Shown here in pieces: positions 52,164 to 60,551 of a stretch of DNA of 64,000 nucleotides (within the stretch, counting starts at the first letter, position 1; each line of letters begins with the position of its first letter). The translations under genes were made by a program, and so were the position numbers. This DNA comes from Mycobacterium sp. GA-2829 (lineage in GTDB: Bacteria; Actinomycetota; Actinomycetes; Mycobacteriales; Mycobacteriaceae): positions 62,001 to 126,000 of the forward strand of contig NZ_LQIT01000067.1 of the NCBI RefSeq assembly GCF_001499965.1, given 5' to 3'. The notes beneath the pieces were generated by a model. It was not told where the DNA came from, made no database searches, and was given only the letters and a program-made list of their open reading frames with translations.

Positions 52164-54188
52164 CTACGGCTTCGCGCGCAGCGCAGGCCACCAGATCTTC
52201 GGACCGATCAGCGTGAACAGGGCCGGGATGATGACCGTGCGCACCAGGAACGTGTCCAACAGGATGCCGAGGCCGACGATGATGCCCAGCTGGGTGAGCA
52301 CGATCAGCGGCAGCACGCCGAGCACGCAGAACACCGCGGCCAGCACGATGCCCGCGCTGGTGATGACGGCGCCGGTCGCCGACACCGCGCGCACGATGCC
52401 CAGCCGGGTGCCGTACTCCGGTGTCTCCTCACGGGCCCGGGTGACCAGGAAGATCGTGTAGTCCACCCCGAGCGCGACCAGGAACAGGAACGCGAACAGC
52501 GGCGTCGTGTCGTCCAGTGCGGGGAAGCCGAACAGGTGCACGCTGGCCCAACCGCCGAGACCCAGCGCCGCCAGCGCGCTGAGCACCGTCACCCCCACCA
52601 GGATCAGCGGCGCGAGCGCCGACCGCAGCAGCACGTACAGCACCACCAGGACGACGGCGAGGATGGCCGGGATGACGACCATGCGGTCACGTCCGGCGGC
52701 GGTGCTGACGTCACGGGCCTGCGCGTCGGATCCGCCGACCAGCGCCGAGGAGTCCACGGTGCGCACGTTCTCGCGCAGCGCGTCGACGGTCGAGAACGCC
52801 TCCTCGGAGGCGGGTTCGGCCGACAGCACCACCGACCACTGCGTCAGCCCGGTCGGCGAGGTGCCCGCCGGGTTCGCCGACACCACACCGTCGGTGTCGG
52901 TGATCGCCTTCTGCAGTTCGGCGGTCTTGTCGGAGGCCCCGATGACACGGGTCGGGTCGGTCAGCCCGCTCGGGAAGTGGTCGGCCAGCGTCTCGTACCC
53001 GGTCACCGACTCGGCCTGCACCCGGAACTGTTCGGTCTGCGTCAACCCGATCGGGGTGAACAGCAGACCGGTGCACAGCAGCACCAGTGCGCCGATCGTC
53101 GGTACCGCCACCCGCACCGGACGACGGGCGACCGAGGCGGCGATGCGGTGCCAGATCCCGCTGTCGGTCAGCGGTGCGGCGCCCTCCTTCGGGATCAGCG
53201 GCCAGAACAGCTTCTTGCCGAACAGGCGCAGCAGCGCGGGCAGTACCAGCAGCACGAACACCGCGGCGACCACCAGACCGGACGCGGCCTGCACACCCAG
53301 GCTGCGGGTGCTCGGCGCTGAGGCGAACACCAGCGTGAGCAGTGCCAGCACCACGGTGGCGTTGCTGGCCAGGATCGCCGGGCCCGCGGCGCGCACCGCG
53401 ACGCTCAGCGCCGCCTTGTGGTCGCCATTGCGGGTCAGTTCCTCGCGGTAGCGCGAGATCAGCAGCAGCGCGTAGTTGGTGCCCGCACCGAACACCAGCA
53501 CGCTGGTGATGCCGGAGGTGGAGCCGTCGGGCGTCATCCCGACCGCCTCGGCGATCGCGCTGCCCACCACGGCGGCCACCCGATCGGCGAACCCGATCAC
53601 CGCCAGCGGCACCAGGAACAGCACGGGTGAGCGGTAGGTGACGATCAGCAGCAAGGCGACCACGGCGGCCGTCACGGCGAGCAGGGTGAAGTTGGCGCCG
53701 GAGAACGAGTTCGCGATGTCGGCGCCGAACGCCGGTCCGCCGGTCACCTCGGCCTTCAGGTCGCCGGGCAGCCCGTCTTTGGCGGAGTCGCGGACCTGTT
53801 TGACCGCGTCGTTGAGGTCGAAACCGGACAGGTCGGCGGCCAGCGGGACGGTGGCGATCGCGGCTTTGGCGTCCTCGGAGACCACGACGGGCGGGCCCGC
53901 CGGGGTGCTCTGGGCGGCGTCGAGCATGCGCTGGCGGGCGGCCTCGGTGGCCTCGACGTCAGCAGGGGAGAGCGTGGCGCCGTCGGTGCGGGTGACGACG
54001 AGGATCGCCGGAGCCTCATCACCGCCAGGGAACTCGCCGCGCAGCGCGTTGACCTGGGCCGATTCGGCGTCGCTGGGGACCGACACCGGTGACTGCGAAC
54101 TCGACTCGCCGCCACCGAGGACGCCCATCAGGCCCCCGCCGACGAGGACCACCAGCAACGCAACGATCCAGGAGAAACGACCCGACAT
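52164..54188 (-). CDS. MMPL/RND-family transporter
   Basis: Proton-driven RND exporter of 674 residues, shorter than the roughly 960-residue lipid MmpL proteins and closer to the YdfJ-like group. It has two repeated halves, each with one helix, a large extracytoplasmic domain and a helix bundle; GLGILLDTFLVRTVIIPALF and the central ALGVDYTIFLVTRAREE and GAGTNYALLLISRYREE segments carry the Asp/Tyr (first: Asn-Tyr) pairs used for proton relay. A divergent MarR regulator starts 60 bp away. Likely exports a drug or lipid; substrate unknown. Confidence 0.9.
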   Translation of the reverse strand: MSGRFSWIVALLVVLVGGGLMGVLGGGESSSQSPVSVPSDAESAQVNALRGEFPGGDEAPAILVVTRTDGATLSPADVEATEAARQRMLDAAQSTPAGPPVVVSEDAKAAIATVPLAADLSGFDLNDAVKQVRDSAKDGLPGDLKAEVTGGPAFGADIANSFSGANFTLLAVTAAVVALLLIVTYRSPVLFLVPLAVIGFADRVAAVVGSAIAEAVGMTPDGSTSGITSVLVFGAGTNYALLLISRYREELTRNGDHKAALSVAVRAAGPAILASNATVVLALLTLVFASAPSTRSLGVQAASGLVVAAVFVLLVLPALLRLFGKKLFWPLIPKEGAAPLTDSGIWHRIAASVARRPVRVAVPTIGALVLLCTGLLFTPIGLTQTEQFRVQAESVTGYETLADHFPSGLTDPTRVIGASDKTAELQKAITDTDGVVSANPAGTSPTGLTQWSVVLSAEPASEEAFSTVDALRENVRTVDSSALVGGSDAQARDVSTAAGRDRMVVIPAILAVVLVVLYVLLRSALAPLILVGVTVLSALAALGLGGWASVHLFGFPALDDTTPLFAFLFLVALGVDYTIFLVTRAREETPEYGTRLGIVRAVSATGAVITSAGIVLAAVFCVLGVLPLIVLTQLGIIVGLGILLDTFLVRTVIIPALFTLIGPKIWWPALRAKP

Positions 54189-54229
54189 GCCCTCTCCTAT
54201 TCCCGATATTTCAGAAACTTAACATCTAG

Positions 54230-54248
54230 CCGAACTATCCTCGTTCGG
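54230..54248. promoter_or_regulatory. Probable MarR operator
   Basis: CCGAAC-N7-GTTCGG lies directly before the ATG of the MarR gene and within the 60-bp space shared with the divergent MMPL gene. Symmetry and place fit autoregulation plus pump control. Confidence 0.5.
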
Positions 54249-54722
54249 ATGGCTGACGCCGACCGCGCCGCGCTCGAAGCGCAGATCGCCGCGGACATCC
54301 GGGCGCTGTCGGCCGAGTCCGAACACATCGGACGGGTCTTCGCCGCGCAGCATGCACTGACCGCCAACGATTTTCGCGCCCTGCTGCACATCACGGTCGC
54401 CGAGACGGCGGGCCGGCCACTCACCGCGGGCGAACTGCGCAGGCAGATGGGCATGTCGGGGGCGGCGATCACCTACCTCGTCGAGCGGATGATCGCCTCC
54501 GGACACGTGCGGCGCGAATCCGATCCCGCCGACCGGCGCAAGGTGATCCTGCGGGTCGCCGAGCACGGGATGGGCGTGGCGGGTCAGTTCTTCGCCCCGC
54601 TGGCCGAGCACACCTCCAGGGCGATGGCCGAGCTACCCGATGCCGACCTCGCCGTCGCGCATCGGGCCTTCGCCGCGCTGCTCGACGCCATGGCCGCGTT
54701 CCGCAACGACCTCGGCGACTAG
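54249..54722 (+). CDS. MarR-family transcriptional regulator
   Basis: Winged-helix regulator of 157 residues: LTAGELRRQMGMSGAAITYL for the recognition part and HVRRESDPADRRKVILRV for the wing with the conserved D-R-R-K. N- and C-terminal helices form the dimer. It diverges from the MMPL transporter and probably controls it in answer to a small aromatic or lipophilic ligand. Its stop shares CTAG (54719-54722) with the convergent antiporter gene. Confidence 0.92.
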   Translation: MADADRAALEAQIAADIRALSAESEHIGRVFAAQHALTANDFRALLHITVAETAGRPLTAGELRRQMGMSGAAITYLVERMIASGHVRRESDPADRRKVILRVAEHGMGVAGQFFAPLAEHTSRAMAELPDADLAVAHRAFAALLDAMAAFRNDLGD

Positions 54723-56320
54723 CGCCGGTTGAGCGTCGCCTCCTCGAGGTCGAGGCCGTAGAGCACCGACCGCAGCACCTCGTCGTCGATGCGTCCGCTG
54801 TCGCGTTCGGCGATCAGCGTCGCGCGTTCGGCGGCCAGCATCTCCAGCCGCAGCCGCCGGAACGCCGCGGCCGGGCTCTCGCCGATGTCGTCCTCGTCGC
54901 GGCCCAACTGCTCCCACGCAGAATTCCGTCGTCGGGTGTTCCACCCGCGCAGCACCTCCGCCGCGCGCTCGTGCACGTCGTCGAGGCCGCCGCCGTCGCG
55001 CTGTTCGGCGAGCACTTGGTCGAGGCGTTCGGCGGCCGCCCTGGCCGCCCGGTCCTGGGCGGCGGCCGCGGCCACCGCATCGGTGTGGGCCTCGTCGCCC
55101 TGTACGTGCAGGGTGCGGATCAGCCACGGCAGCGTCAGACCGTGTAGCAGCAGGGTGCCGACCACGACGACGAAGGTGAGGAACAGCAGCTGCGGACGGC
55201 CCGGGAACTCCGCACCGGTCAGCGTCGTCGCGGGCACGCCGAACGCCGCCGCCAGCGACACCACACCGCGCATCCCCGCCCACGCCACCACGAACACCTG
55301 CGCGGGGCGGGGCCGGGGTTCTCGGTCGCGCAGTCCGGGGGACAGCGCCCGCGGCAGGTAGGCGAACAGGTACACCCACAGGATCCGCACCCCGATGACC
55401 GTGGCGAGCACCGCCAGCGACGACACCAACAGCACCATCGCCGAGATCCCGGCGAGCTCCGAGACGATCTGCGGCAGCTGCAGGCCGATCAGCAGGAACG
55501 CGAACGACTCCAGCAGCAACTGCACCGCCTTCCACACCGCGTTGTCCTGCAACCGGGTCGCGTAGCTCGCCTGCGTCGAGTGCTGTCCGAGGATCAGCGC
55601 CGCGACCACCACCGCGATCACCCCTGAGCCGTGCGCCTCCTCGGCGATCAGGTAGATCCCGAACGGTGCGATGAGACCCAGCGCGCTCTCGACGATCGGG
55701 TCCCGCAGCCGCGATCGCACATAGACGATCAACGCGCCGAGCACACCGCCCACCACGACGCCGCCGACCGCGGCCAGAGCGAACGTCGTCAGCCCGCCGG
55801 TCCAACTCGCGGTGCCGCCGATCGCGAGGCCAAGCGCCACCTTGTAGGCGGTCAGCGCGGTCGCGTCGTTGAGCAGGCTCTCGCCGCCGAGCAGCGTCAT
55901 CAGCCGGCGGGGCAGCCCGAGCCTGCGGCCGACGGCGGTCGCGGACACGGCATCCGGCGGCGCGACGATCGCGCCCAGCGTCAGCGCGGCCGCGACGGTG
56001 AGCTCGGGCACCGCCCAGTACGCCACGACCCCGACCGCGAACGTCGTCGCCAGCGGCAGCCCGACCGCGAGCATCCCGATCGCGCTGACGTTGCGCCGCA
56101 ATGCCACGTAGCTGCTCTCCAGCCCGGCCGACCACAGCAGCGGCGGCAGCACCACGTAGAGCACCAGGTCGGGTTCGAGCTGGATGTCGGGCATGCCGGG
56201 GATCAGCCCCGCGGCCAGTCCGGCGACCACGAGCAGCAGCGGCGCCGACAGGTCGGCGCGGCGGGCCACGGCGGCCAATAACACCGCGGCGACCAGGACG
56301 GCCAGCAGTGAGGCACTCAC
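54719..56320 (-). CDS. CPA1-family Na+/H+ antiporter
   Basis: Monovalent cation/proton antiporter of 533 residues. About 12 helices are followed by a cytosolic tail from residue 400 on. The ion-binding core GAIVAPPDAVSATAVGRRLG (the NDPVDAV-like site, with PPDAVSATA) and GGESLLNDATALTAYKVALG are typical of the NhaP/YjcE group. GTG at 56320 has GGAGGACT upstream. The tail is helical and Arg/Glu-rich and may be a regulatory domain. A UBP zinc-finger gene starts 45 bp away in the other direction. The stop is shared with the MarR gene via CTAG. Confidence 0.92.
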   Translation of the reverse strand: MSASLLAVLVAAVLLAAVARRADLSAPLLLVVAGLAAGLIPGMPDIQLEPDLVLYVVLPPLLWSAGLESSYVALRRNVSAIGMLAVGLPLATTFAVGVVAYWAVPELTVAAALTLGAIVAPPDAVSATAVGRRLGLPRRLMTLLGGESLLNDATALTAYKVALGLAIGGTASWTGGLTTFALAAVGGVVVGGVLGALIVYVRSRLRDPIVESALGLIAPFGIYLIAEEAHGSGVIAVVVAALILGQHSTQASYATRLQDNAVWKAVQLLLESFAFLLIGLQLPQIVSELAGISAMVLLVSSLAVLATVIGVRILWVYLFAYLPRALSPGLRDREPRPRPAQVFVVAWAGMRGVVSLAAAFGVPATTLTGAEFPGRPQLLFLTFVVVVGTLLLHGLTLPWLIRTLHVQGDEAHTDAVAAAAAQDRAARAAAERLDQVLAEQRDGGGLDDVHERAAEVLRGWNTRRRNSAWEQLGRDEDDIGESPAAAFRRLRLEMLAAERATLIAERDSGRIDDEVLRSVLYGLDLEEATLNRR

Positions 56321-56365
56321 CTCGGGAGTCCTCCTTCCCTCATCGCATCCGTATCCTCGGTCACC

Positions 56366-56689
56366 ATGCGCAGCAGAGCACGTCGAGCCACCCGGCGGGC
56401 GCAGGATCCGGCGGCGCCTGCCACGTGTGAGCACCTGGCCGCATCCGAGGCCCCTAACGTCTTACCGGAGCCGAGAACTCCCGGCCGCTGCGAGGGCTGC
56501 GCCGAACTCGGCGAGGAGACGTGGGCGCACCTGCGGGTGTGCCTGGTGTGCGGACACCTCGGATGCTGTGATTCCAGCCCGCACCAGCACGCCACCGAAC
56601 ACTTCCGCCGGACCGGCCACCCCGTCATGCGCTCGGCCGAACCGGGGGAGTCGTGGCGGTGGTGCTACATCGACCACCTCGTGGGTTGA
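56366..56689 (+). CDS. UBP-type zinc-finger protein
   Basis: Small protein of 107 residues. After a basic start, residues about 20-100 form a ZnF-UBP domain: CEHLAAS, CEGCAELG, VCLVCGHLGCCDSSPHQHAT and HFRRTGHPVMRS, providing the Cys/His set for zinc. In eukaryotes the domain binds the C-terminus of ubiquitin; bacteria carrying it lack ubiquitin, so the ligand is unknown. It shares its upstream region with the Na+/H+ antiporter, and bacterial UBP fingers are also found attached to antiporters, so a role as antiporter regulator is plausible but unproven. Confidence 0.87.
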   Translation: MRSRARRATRRAQDPAAPATCEHLAASEAPNVLPEPRTPGRCEGCAELGEETWAHLRVCLVCGHLGCCDSSPHQHATEHFRRTGHPVMRSAEPGESWRWCYIDHLVG

Positions 56690-56711
56690 CCATCTGGCAG
56701 GCTGGCGGACG

Positions 56712-57941
56712 ATGACTGAACCAACCGACCCCGAAGTCGCGGTGACCCCGGCCGGAACCAGGAGCACGGTGCTGCTGCTCGGCGGCGGGGAGTCCAGCCG
56801 CGAACTCGCGCTGGCCTTCCAGCGGCTCGGCGCGGTGGTGGTGGCCGTCGACCATTACGCCGACGCGCCCGCGCACGGCGTGGCCGACCGGTCGGACGTG
56901 GTGGAGCTGACCGACACCGAGGCCGTCACCGCGCTGATCGAGCGGGAGAAGCCGCGCTACGTCGTCGCGCAGTCCGGTGCGATCGCCGCCGACGCGCTGA
57001 TCGGGATCGCCGAACGCGACGACGTCGACGTGTTCCCCACCCCGCGCGGCATCCGGCTCGGACAGGACCGCGAAGGGATGCGGCGGCTGGCCTCCGACGA
57101 ACTCGGGCTGCCGACCGCACCGTTCTGGTTCGCCGGCTCCGCCGAGGAACTGGGCGTCGTGGCCCAGCACGCCGGGTTCCCGCTCGTCGTGAAACCGATC
57201 TCCGGCGCCCCCGGCGAGGGACAGTCGGTGCTGCTGCGCGACGAGGACGTCGAACCGGCCTGGCGGCGCGCCGTCGCCGCGGGCCGAATCACCCACAACC
57301 GGGTGATGGCCGAGACCGTCGTCGAGGTGGATTTCGAGGTCACGCTGCTGACGGTGCGCAGCACCGGTGCCACCGGCCCCACGCTGACCTTCAGCGAACC
57401 GATCGGGCACCGGCCGGGCGACGGTGACGCGCTGGAGTGCTGGCAGCCCCAGCAGATGACGCCCGCCGCGCTGGACGCGGCGAAGTCGATCGCCGCGCGC
57501 ATCGTGAACTCGTTGGGCGGGCGCGGGGTGTTCGCGGTCGAACTGCTGGTCCGCGGCGACGAGGTGTACTTCTCCGACGTGCGGGCCCGGCCGCAGGACA
57601 CCGGCCTGGTGACGCTGCGATCGCAGCGGCTGTCCCAGTTCGAACTGCACGCCCGCGCGATCCTCGGCCTCACCGTCGACACGATCATGATCTCCCCCGG
57701 TGCGGCCGAGGTCCGGTACGCCGGCGCCGAGACGTCGGTGGCGCAACCGTCGGGTGCCGAGATCGCCGCGGTGATCGCCGAGGCGCTGGCCACCCAGGAG
57801 AGCGACGTGCGGTTGTTCGGCCGCCCGGACGAGACCGACGGCAGGCGCAGGCTCGGGGTGGCGCTGGCGACTGCGCCGGATGTGATCATCGCGCGCGACC
57901 GGGCGCGCCGGGTCGGCGCGGCGCTGCGCAGGCTGTGGTGA
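56712..57941 (+). CDS. purT: Formate-dependent phosphoribosylglycinamide formyltransferase
   Basis: ATP-grasp enzyme of 409 residues making formyl-GAR from formate, an alternative to folate-dependent PurN. The N-terminal PreATP-grasp part has LLLGGGESSRELALAFQRLG, the ATP-grasp core has VVKPISGAPGEGQSVL and ETVVEVDFEVTLLTV, and the substrate/metal loop is EVYFSDVRARPQDTGLVTL. ATG at 56712. It is followed after 3 bp by a membrane protein gene, then rhodanese and metZ, an order I recall for Rv0389-Rv0391. Confidence 0.93.
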   Translation: MTEPTDPEVAVTPAGTRSTVLLLGGGESSRELALAFQRLGAVVVAVDHYADAPAHGVADRSDVVELTDTEAVTALIEREKPRYVVAQSGAIAADALIGIAERDDVDVFPTPRGIRLGQDREGMRRLASDELGLPTAPFWFAGSAEELGVVAQHAGFPLVVKPISGAPGEGQSVLLRDEDVEPAWRRAVAAGRITHNRVMAETVVEVDFEVTLLTVRSTGATGPTLTFSEPIGHRPGDGDALECWQPQQMTPAALDAAKSIAARIVNSLGGRGVFAVELLVRGDEVYFSDVRARPQDTGLVTLRSQRLSQFELHARAILGLTVDTIMISPGAAEVRYAGAETSVAQPSGAEIAAVIAEALATQESDVRLFGRPDETDGRRRLGVALATAPDVIIARDRARRVGAALRRLW

Positions 57942-57944
57942 CCG

Positions 57945-58382
57945 GTGGCTGACTCCGACGCCGACCGGCCCACCGCGACGCCGTTCCTGCTGGCGCTCGT
58001 CATCATTGTCCTCGTCGTGATCGGTATCTGGCTGGTCAACCTCGTCGAGGGTGACGACCCCACGCCCGAACAGCTCATCGGCCAGGCCGCGGTGGCCCAG
58101 AACGACGCGCTGCAACGGGAGAGCTACCCGGATTTCACCGCCTACACCTGCCGAGCCGAACACGGCACAGAGGCCGAAGTGCTTCGGCAGCAACGGGATT
58201 CGAAGGTCGAACACGGTGCCAGGTACATCGACGGGGTGAGCGATGTGTCCGTCGACGGCGACCGCGCCACCGCCACGGTCACCTACCACTTCGAGAACAC
58301 CGAGGACGACAAGTTCGGCGTGCCGACGACCTTCGTCCAGGAGGACGGGGCCTGGAAGGTGTGTTCGACCGCGTCCAGCTAG
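57945..58382 (+). CDS. Membrane-anchored protein with Rv0361-like extracytoplasmic domain
   Basis: The 145-residue protein has a membrane helix near the N-terminus (PFLLALVIIVLVVIGIWLV) and a domain of about 100 residues outside. Two Cys only (AYTCRAEH and WKVCSTAS) occupy the same places as in the product of 38432-39238, as do the VSVDGDRATATV and closing TFVQEDGAWKVC stretches, so the two domains are probably homologous and disulfide-bonded. It lacks the long cytosolic N-terminal tail of that relative. GTG at 57945 lies 3 bp after purT. Function unknown. Confidence 0.75.
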   Translation: MADSDADRPTATPFLLALVIIVLVVIGIWLVNLVEGDDPTPEQLIGQAAVAQNDALQRESYPDFTAYTCRAEHGTEAEVLRQQRDSKVEHGARYIDGVSDVSVDGDRATATVTYHFENTEDDKFGVPTTFVQEDGAWKVCSTASS

Positions 58383-58401
58383 GTGTGGGACACTCACGGC
58401 C

Positions 58402-58815
58402 GTGAGTTACGCGGGAGACATCACACCGGAGGAGGCCTGGCGGCTGCTCGACGACAACCCCGATGCAGTACTGGTGGACTGTCGTACCGACGCCGAGTGG
58501 CGCTTCGTCGGCGTGCCCGATCTGGCCCCGCTGTCCCGCGACGTCGTGTTCATCGAGTGGAACCGCACCGACGGCAGCCACAACGACGGTTTTGTCGAGG
58601 AGTTGAAGGCCGCGGGCATCACACCCGGTGAGCGTCCGGTGGCGTTCCTGTGCCGCTCCGGCAACCGGTCGATCGGCGCCGCCGAGGCCGCGACCGCGGC
58701 GGGTATCGGCCCCTCCTACAACATCCTCGACGGGTTCGAGGGCCACCTCGACGAGTCGAAGCATCGCGGCGGCAGCGGCTGGAAGGCCGTCGGCCTGCCC
58801 TGGAAGCAGTCATGA
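58402..58815 (+). CDS. Rhodanese-domain sulfurtransferase
   Basis: Single-domain rhodanese of 137 residues with the active-site loop FLCRSGNRSIGAAE (Cys persulfide) and a DCRTDAEW signature near the N-terminus. It carries sulfane sulfur. It overlaps metZ by 4 bp (ATGA), so it is made together with the sulfhydrylase; supplying or disposing of sulfide for homocysteine synthesis is an attractive role. It corresponds to Rv0390. GTG at 58402 is the only start that gives the usual N-terminus (SYAGDITPEEAW). Confidence 0.92.
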   Translation: MSYAGDITPEEAWRLLDDNPDAVLVDCRTDAEWRFVGVPDLAPLSRDVVFIEWNRTDGSHNDGFVEELKAAGITPGERPVAFLCRSGNRSIGAAEAATAAGIGPSYNILDGFEGHLDESKHRGGSGWKAVGLPWKQS

Positions 58816-60023
58816 GCGACGAGATCCCTTCGGTTCGCCGGCCGGCCGAACTGCCCGACGGGGTCAGCCAGGCCACGATCGGGGTGCGCGGGGGTCTGCT
58901 GCGCTCGGGGTTCGAGGAGACGGCCGAGGCCATGTACCTCACCTCGGGTTACGTGTACGCCTCGGCCGCCGAGGCGGAGAAGGCGTTCACCGGCGAGATC
59001 GACCGGTATGTGTACTCGCGCTACGGCAACCCGACGATCTCGATGTTCGAGGAGCGGCTGCGGCTGATCGAGGGCGCCGAGGCCTGCTTCGCGACGGCGA
59101 CGGGGATGGCGGCGGTGTTCACCTCGCTGGGCGCGCTGCTCGGCGCCGGGGACCGGTTGGTCGCGGCGCGGTCGCTGTTCGGATCGTGTTTCGTGGTGTG
59201 CAACGAGATCCTGCCCCGGTGGGGGGTGGAGACCGTGTTCGTCGACGGCGACGACCTCTCCCAGTGGGAGGAGGCGCTGTCGGTACCCACGCAGGCGGTC
59301 TTCTTCGAGACGCCGTCGAATCCGATGCAGTCGCTGGTCGACATCGCCGCGGTCTGCGACATGGCCCACGCCGCGGGCGCAAAGGTGGTGCTGGACAACG
59401 TCTTCGCGACCCCGCTGCTGCAGCAAGGGCTGCCGCTCGGCGCGGACGTCGTCGTGTATTCGGGCACCAAGCACATCGACGGTCAGGGCCGTGTGCTCGG
59501 CGGGGCAATCCTCGGCTCGAAGGAGTACATCGACGGTCCGGTGCAAAAGCTGATGCGCCACACCGGCCCGGCGCTCAGCGCGTTCAACGCGTGGACGCTG
59601 CTCAAGGGGCTGGAGACGATGGCGGTGCGCGTCGACTACTCGAACCGGTCGGCCCAACGGATCGCGGAGTTCCTCGAGGAGCAGTCGTCGGTGAGATGGG
59701 TGAAATACCCGTTCCTGCAGTCACATCCGCAGCACGACCTGGCCAAGCGGCAGATGCGCGGCGGCGGCACGGTGGTGACGTTCGAACTGTCCGGCGGTAA
59801 GGAGCGGGCGTTCGAGGTGCTGGACAAGCTGCAGGTCATCGACATCTCCAACAACCTCGGCGACGCCAAGTCGCTGATCACCCACCCCGCGACCACGACG
59901 CACCGCGCGATGGGGCCGGAGGGGCGGGCGGCGATCGGCCTGGGCGACGGCGTGGTGCGGATCTCCGTCGGGCTCGAGGGCACCGACGACCTGATCGCCG
60001 ACCTCGACCGGGCGTTGAGCTGA
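58812..60023 (+). CDS. metZ: O-succinylhomoserine sulfhydrylase
   Basis: PLP enzyme of the Cys/Met-metabolism family making homocysteine directly from O-succinylhomoserine and sulfide. The 403 residues match MetZ (Rv0391) in length. Visible are YSRYGNPTISMFEERL, FETPSNPMQSLVD, the PLP-Lys motif YSGTKHIDGQGRVLGG and the C-terminal THRAMGPEGRAAIGLGDGVV. ATG at 58812 overlaps the rhodanese stop. A related cystathionine synthase or O-acetyl specificity cannot be fully excluded from sequence, but context favours MetZ. Confidence 0.94.
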   Translation: MSDEIPSVRRPAELPDGVSQATIGVRGGLLRSGFEETAEAMYLTSGYVYASAAEAEKAFTGEIDRYVYSRYGNPTISMFEERLRLIEGAEACFATATGMAAVFTSLGALLGAGDRLVAARSLFGSCFVVCNEILPRWGVETVFVDGDDLSQWEEALSVPTQAVFFETPSNPMQSLVDIAAVCDMAHAAGAKVVLDNVFATPLLQQGLPLGADVVVYSGTKHIDGQGRVLGGAILGSKEYIDGPVQKLMRHTGPALSAFNAWTLLKGLETMAVRVDYSNRSAQRIAEFLEEQSSVRWVKYPFLQSHPQHDLAKRQMRGGGTVVTFELSGGKERAFEVLDKLQVIDISNNLGDAKSLITHPATTTHRAMGPEGRAAIGLGDGVVRISVGLEGTDDLIADLDRALS

Positions 60024-60404
60024 GTGTCGCGCAAATCCGAGGCCAAGAAGGCGCGCAGGCGAAAGCGGTTGGCCGCGCGCGGACCGCGCTGGGCGCCGGG
60101 GGCCGAAGACGACGGTCTGCTCGTCGACGACGTGATCACGTCCCGCGGTTGGGAGTTCGACGTCGACAACTCGAACGACGAGATGGTGACGTGGTACTTC
60201 CCGCCGTCGCTGTTCGACACCGACGACGAGACCGTCGAGACGGTGACGCGGATCTGGCTGACTGAGGATGAACAGTGGCACGTCATCCTGGTCGGGGCGG
60301 CTCCCGACGGGGTCGACTACATGTTCTCCGCGGAGTCGCTGCTGGAGAATCTCGAGGCGGTCGAGGCCTACCGCGCGGGGGATGCGACGCCCCATTTCGC
60401 GTAG
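60024..60404 (+). CDS. Conserved hypothetical protein
   Basis: The 126-residue protein begins with a strongly basic segment (SRKSEAKKARRRKRLAARG) followed by an acidic, aromatic-rich domain (WEFDVDNSNDEMVTWYFPPS, TVTRIWLTEDEQWHVILVG). I do not recognise the family. GTG at 60024 abuts the metZ stop, so it is probably translated from the metZ transcript. The basic start could bind nucleic acid, which is a guess from composition only. A long hairpin lies downstream. Confidence 0.72.
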   Translation: MSRKSEAKKARRRKRLAARGPRWAPGAEDDGLLVDDVITSRGWEFDVDNSNDEMVTWYFPPSLFDTDDETVETVTRIWLTEDEQWHVILVGAAPDGVDYMFSAESLLENLEAVEAYRAGDATPHFA

Positions 60405-60488
60405 CGCGACCGAAGCTACGCAGGCCCGTTCTCGCACTTTTGCTGCGCCACTTCAGGCTCGCGAGGGGCCATACGGGGTTGCCCGCGC

Positions 60489-60544
60489 CGAACGTGCGCC
60501 CACTGCGAAAATCAGCCCCGTTTTTCGCAGTGAGTGCACGTTCG
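60489..60544. terminator. Long hairpin between convergent genes
   Basis: Arms at 60489-60511 and 60522-60544 pair in 21 of 23 positions (core CACTGCGAAAA/TTTTCGCAGTG), loop of 10 nt. It lies 7 nt beyond the stop of the minus-strand SDR gene and 84 nt after the hypothetical gene. Confidence 0.6.
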
Positions 60545-60551
60545 ACGAGCC

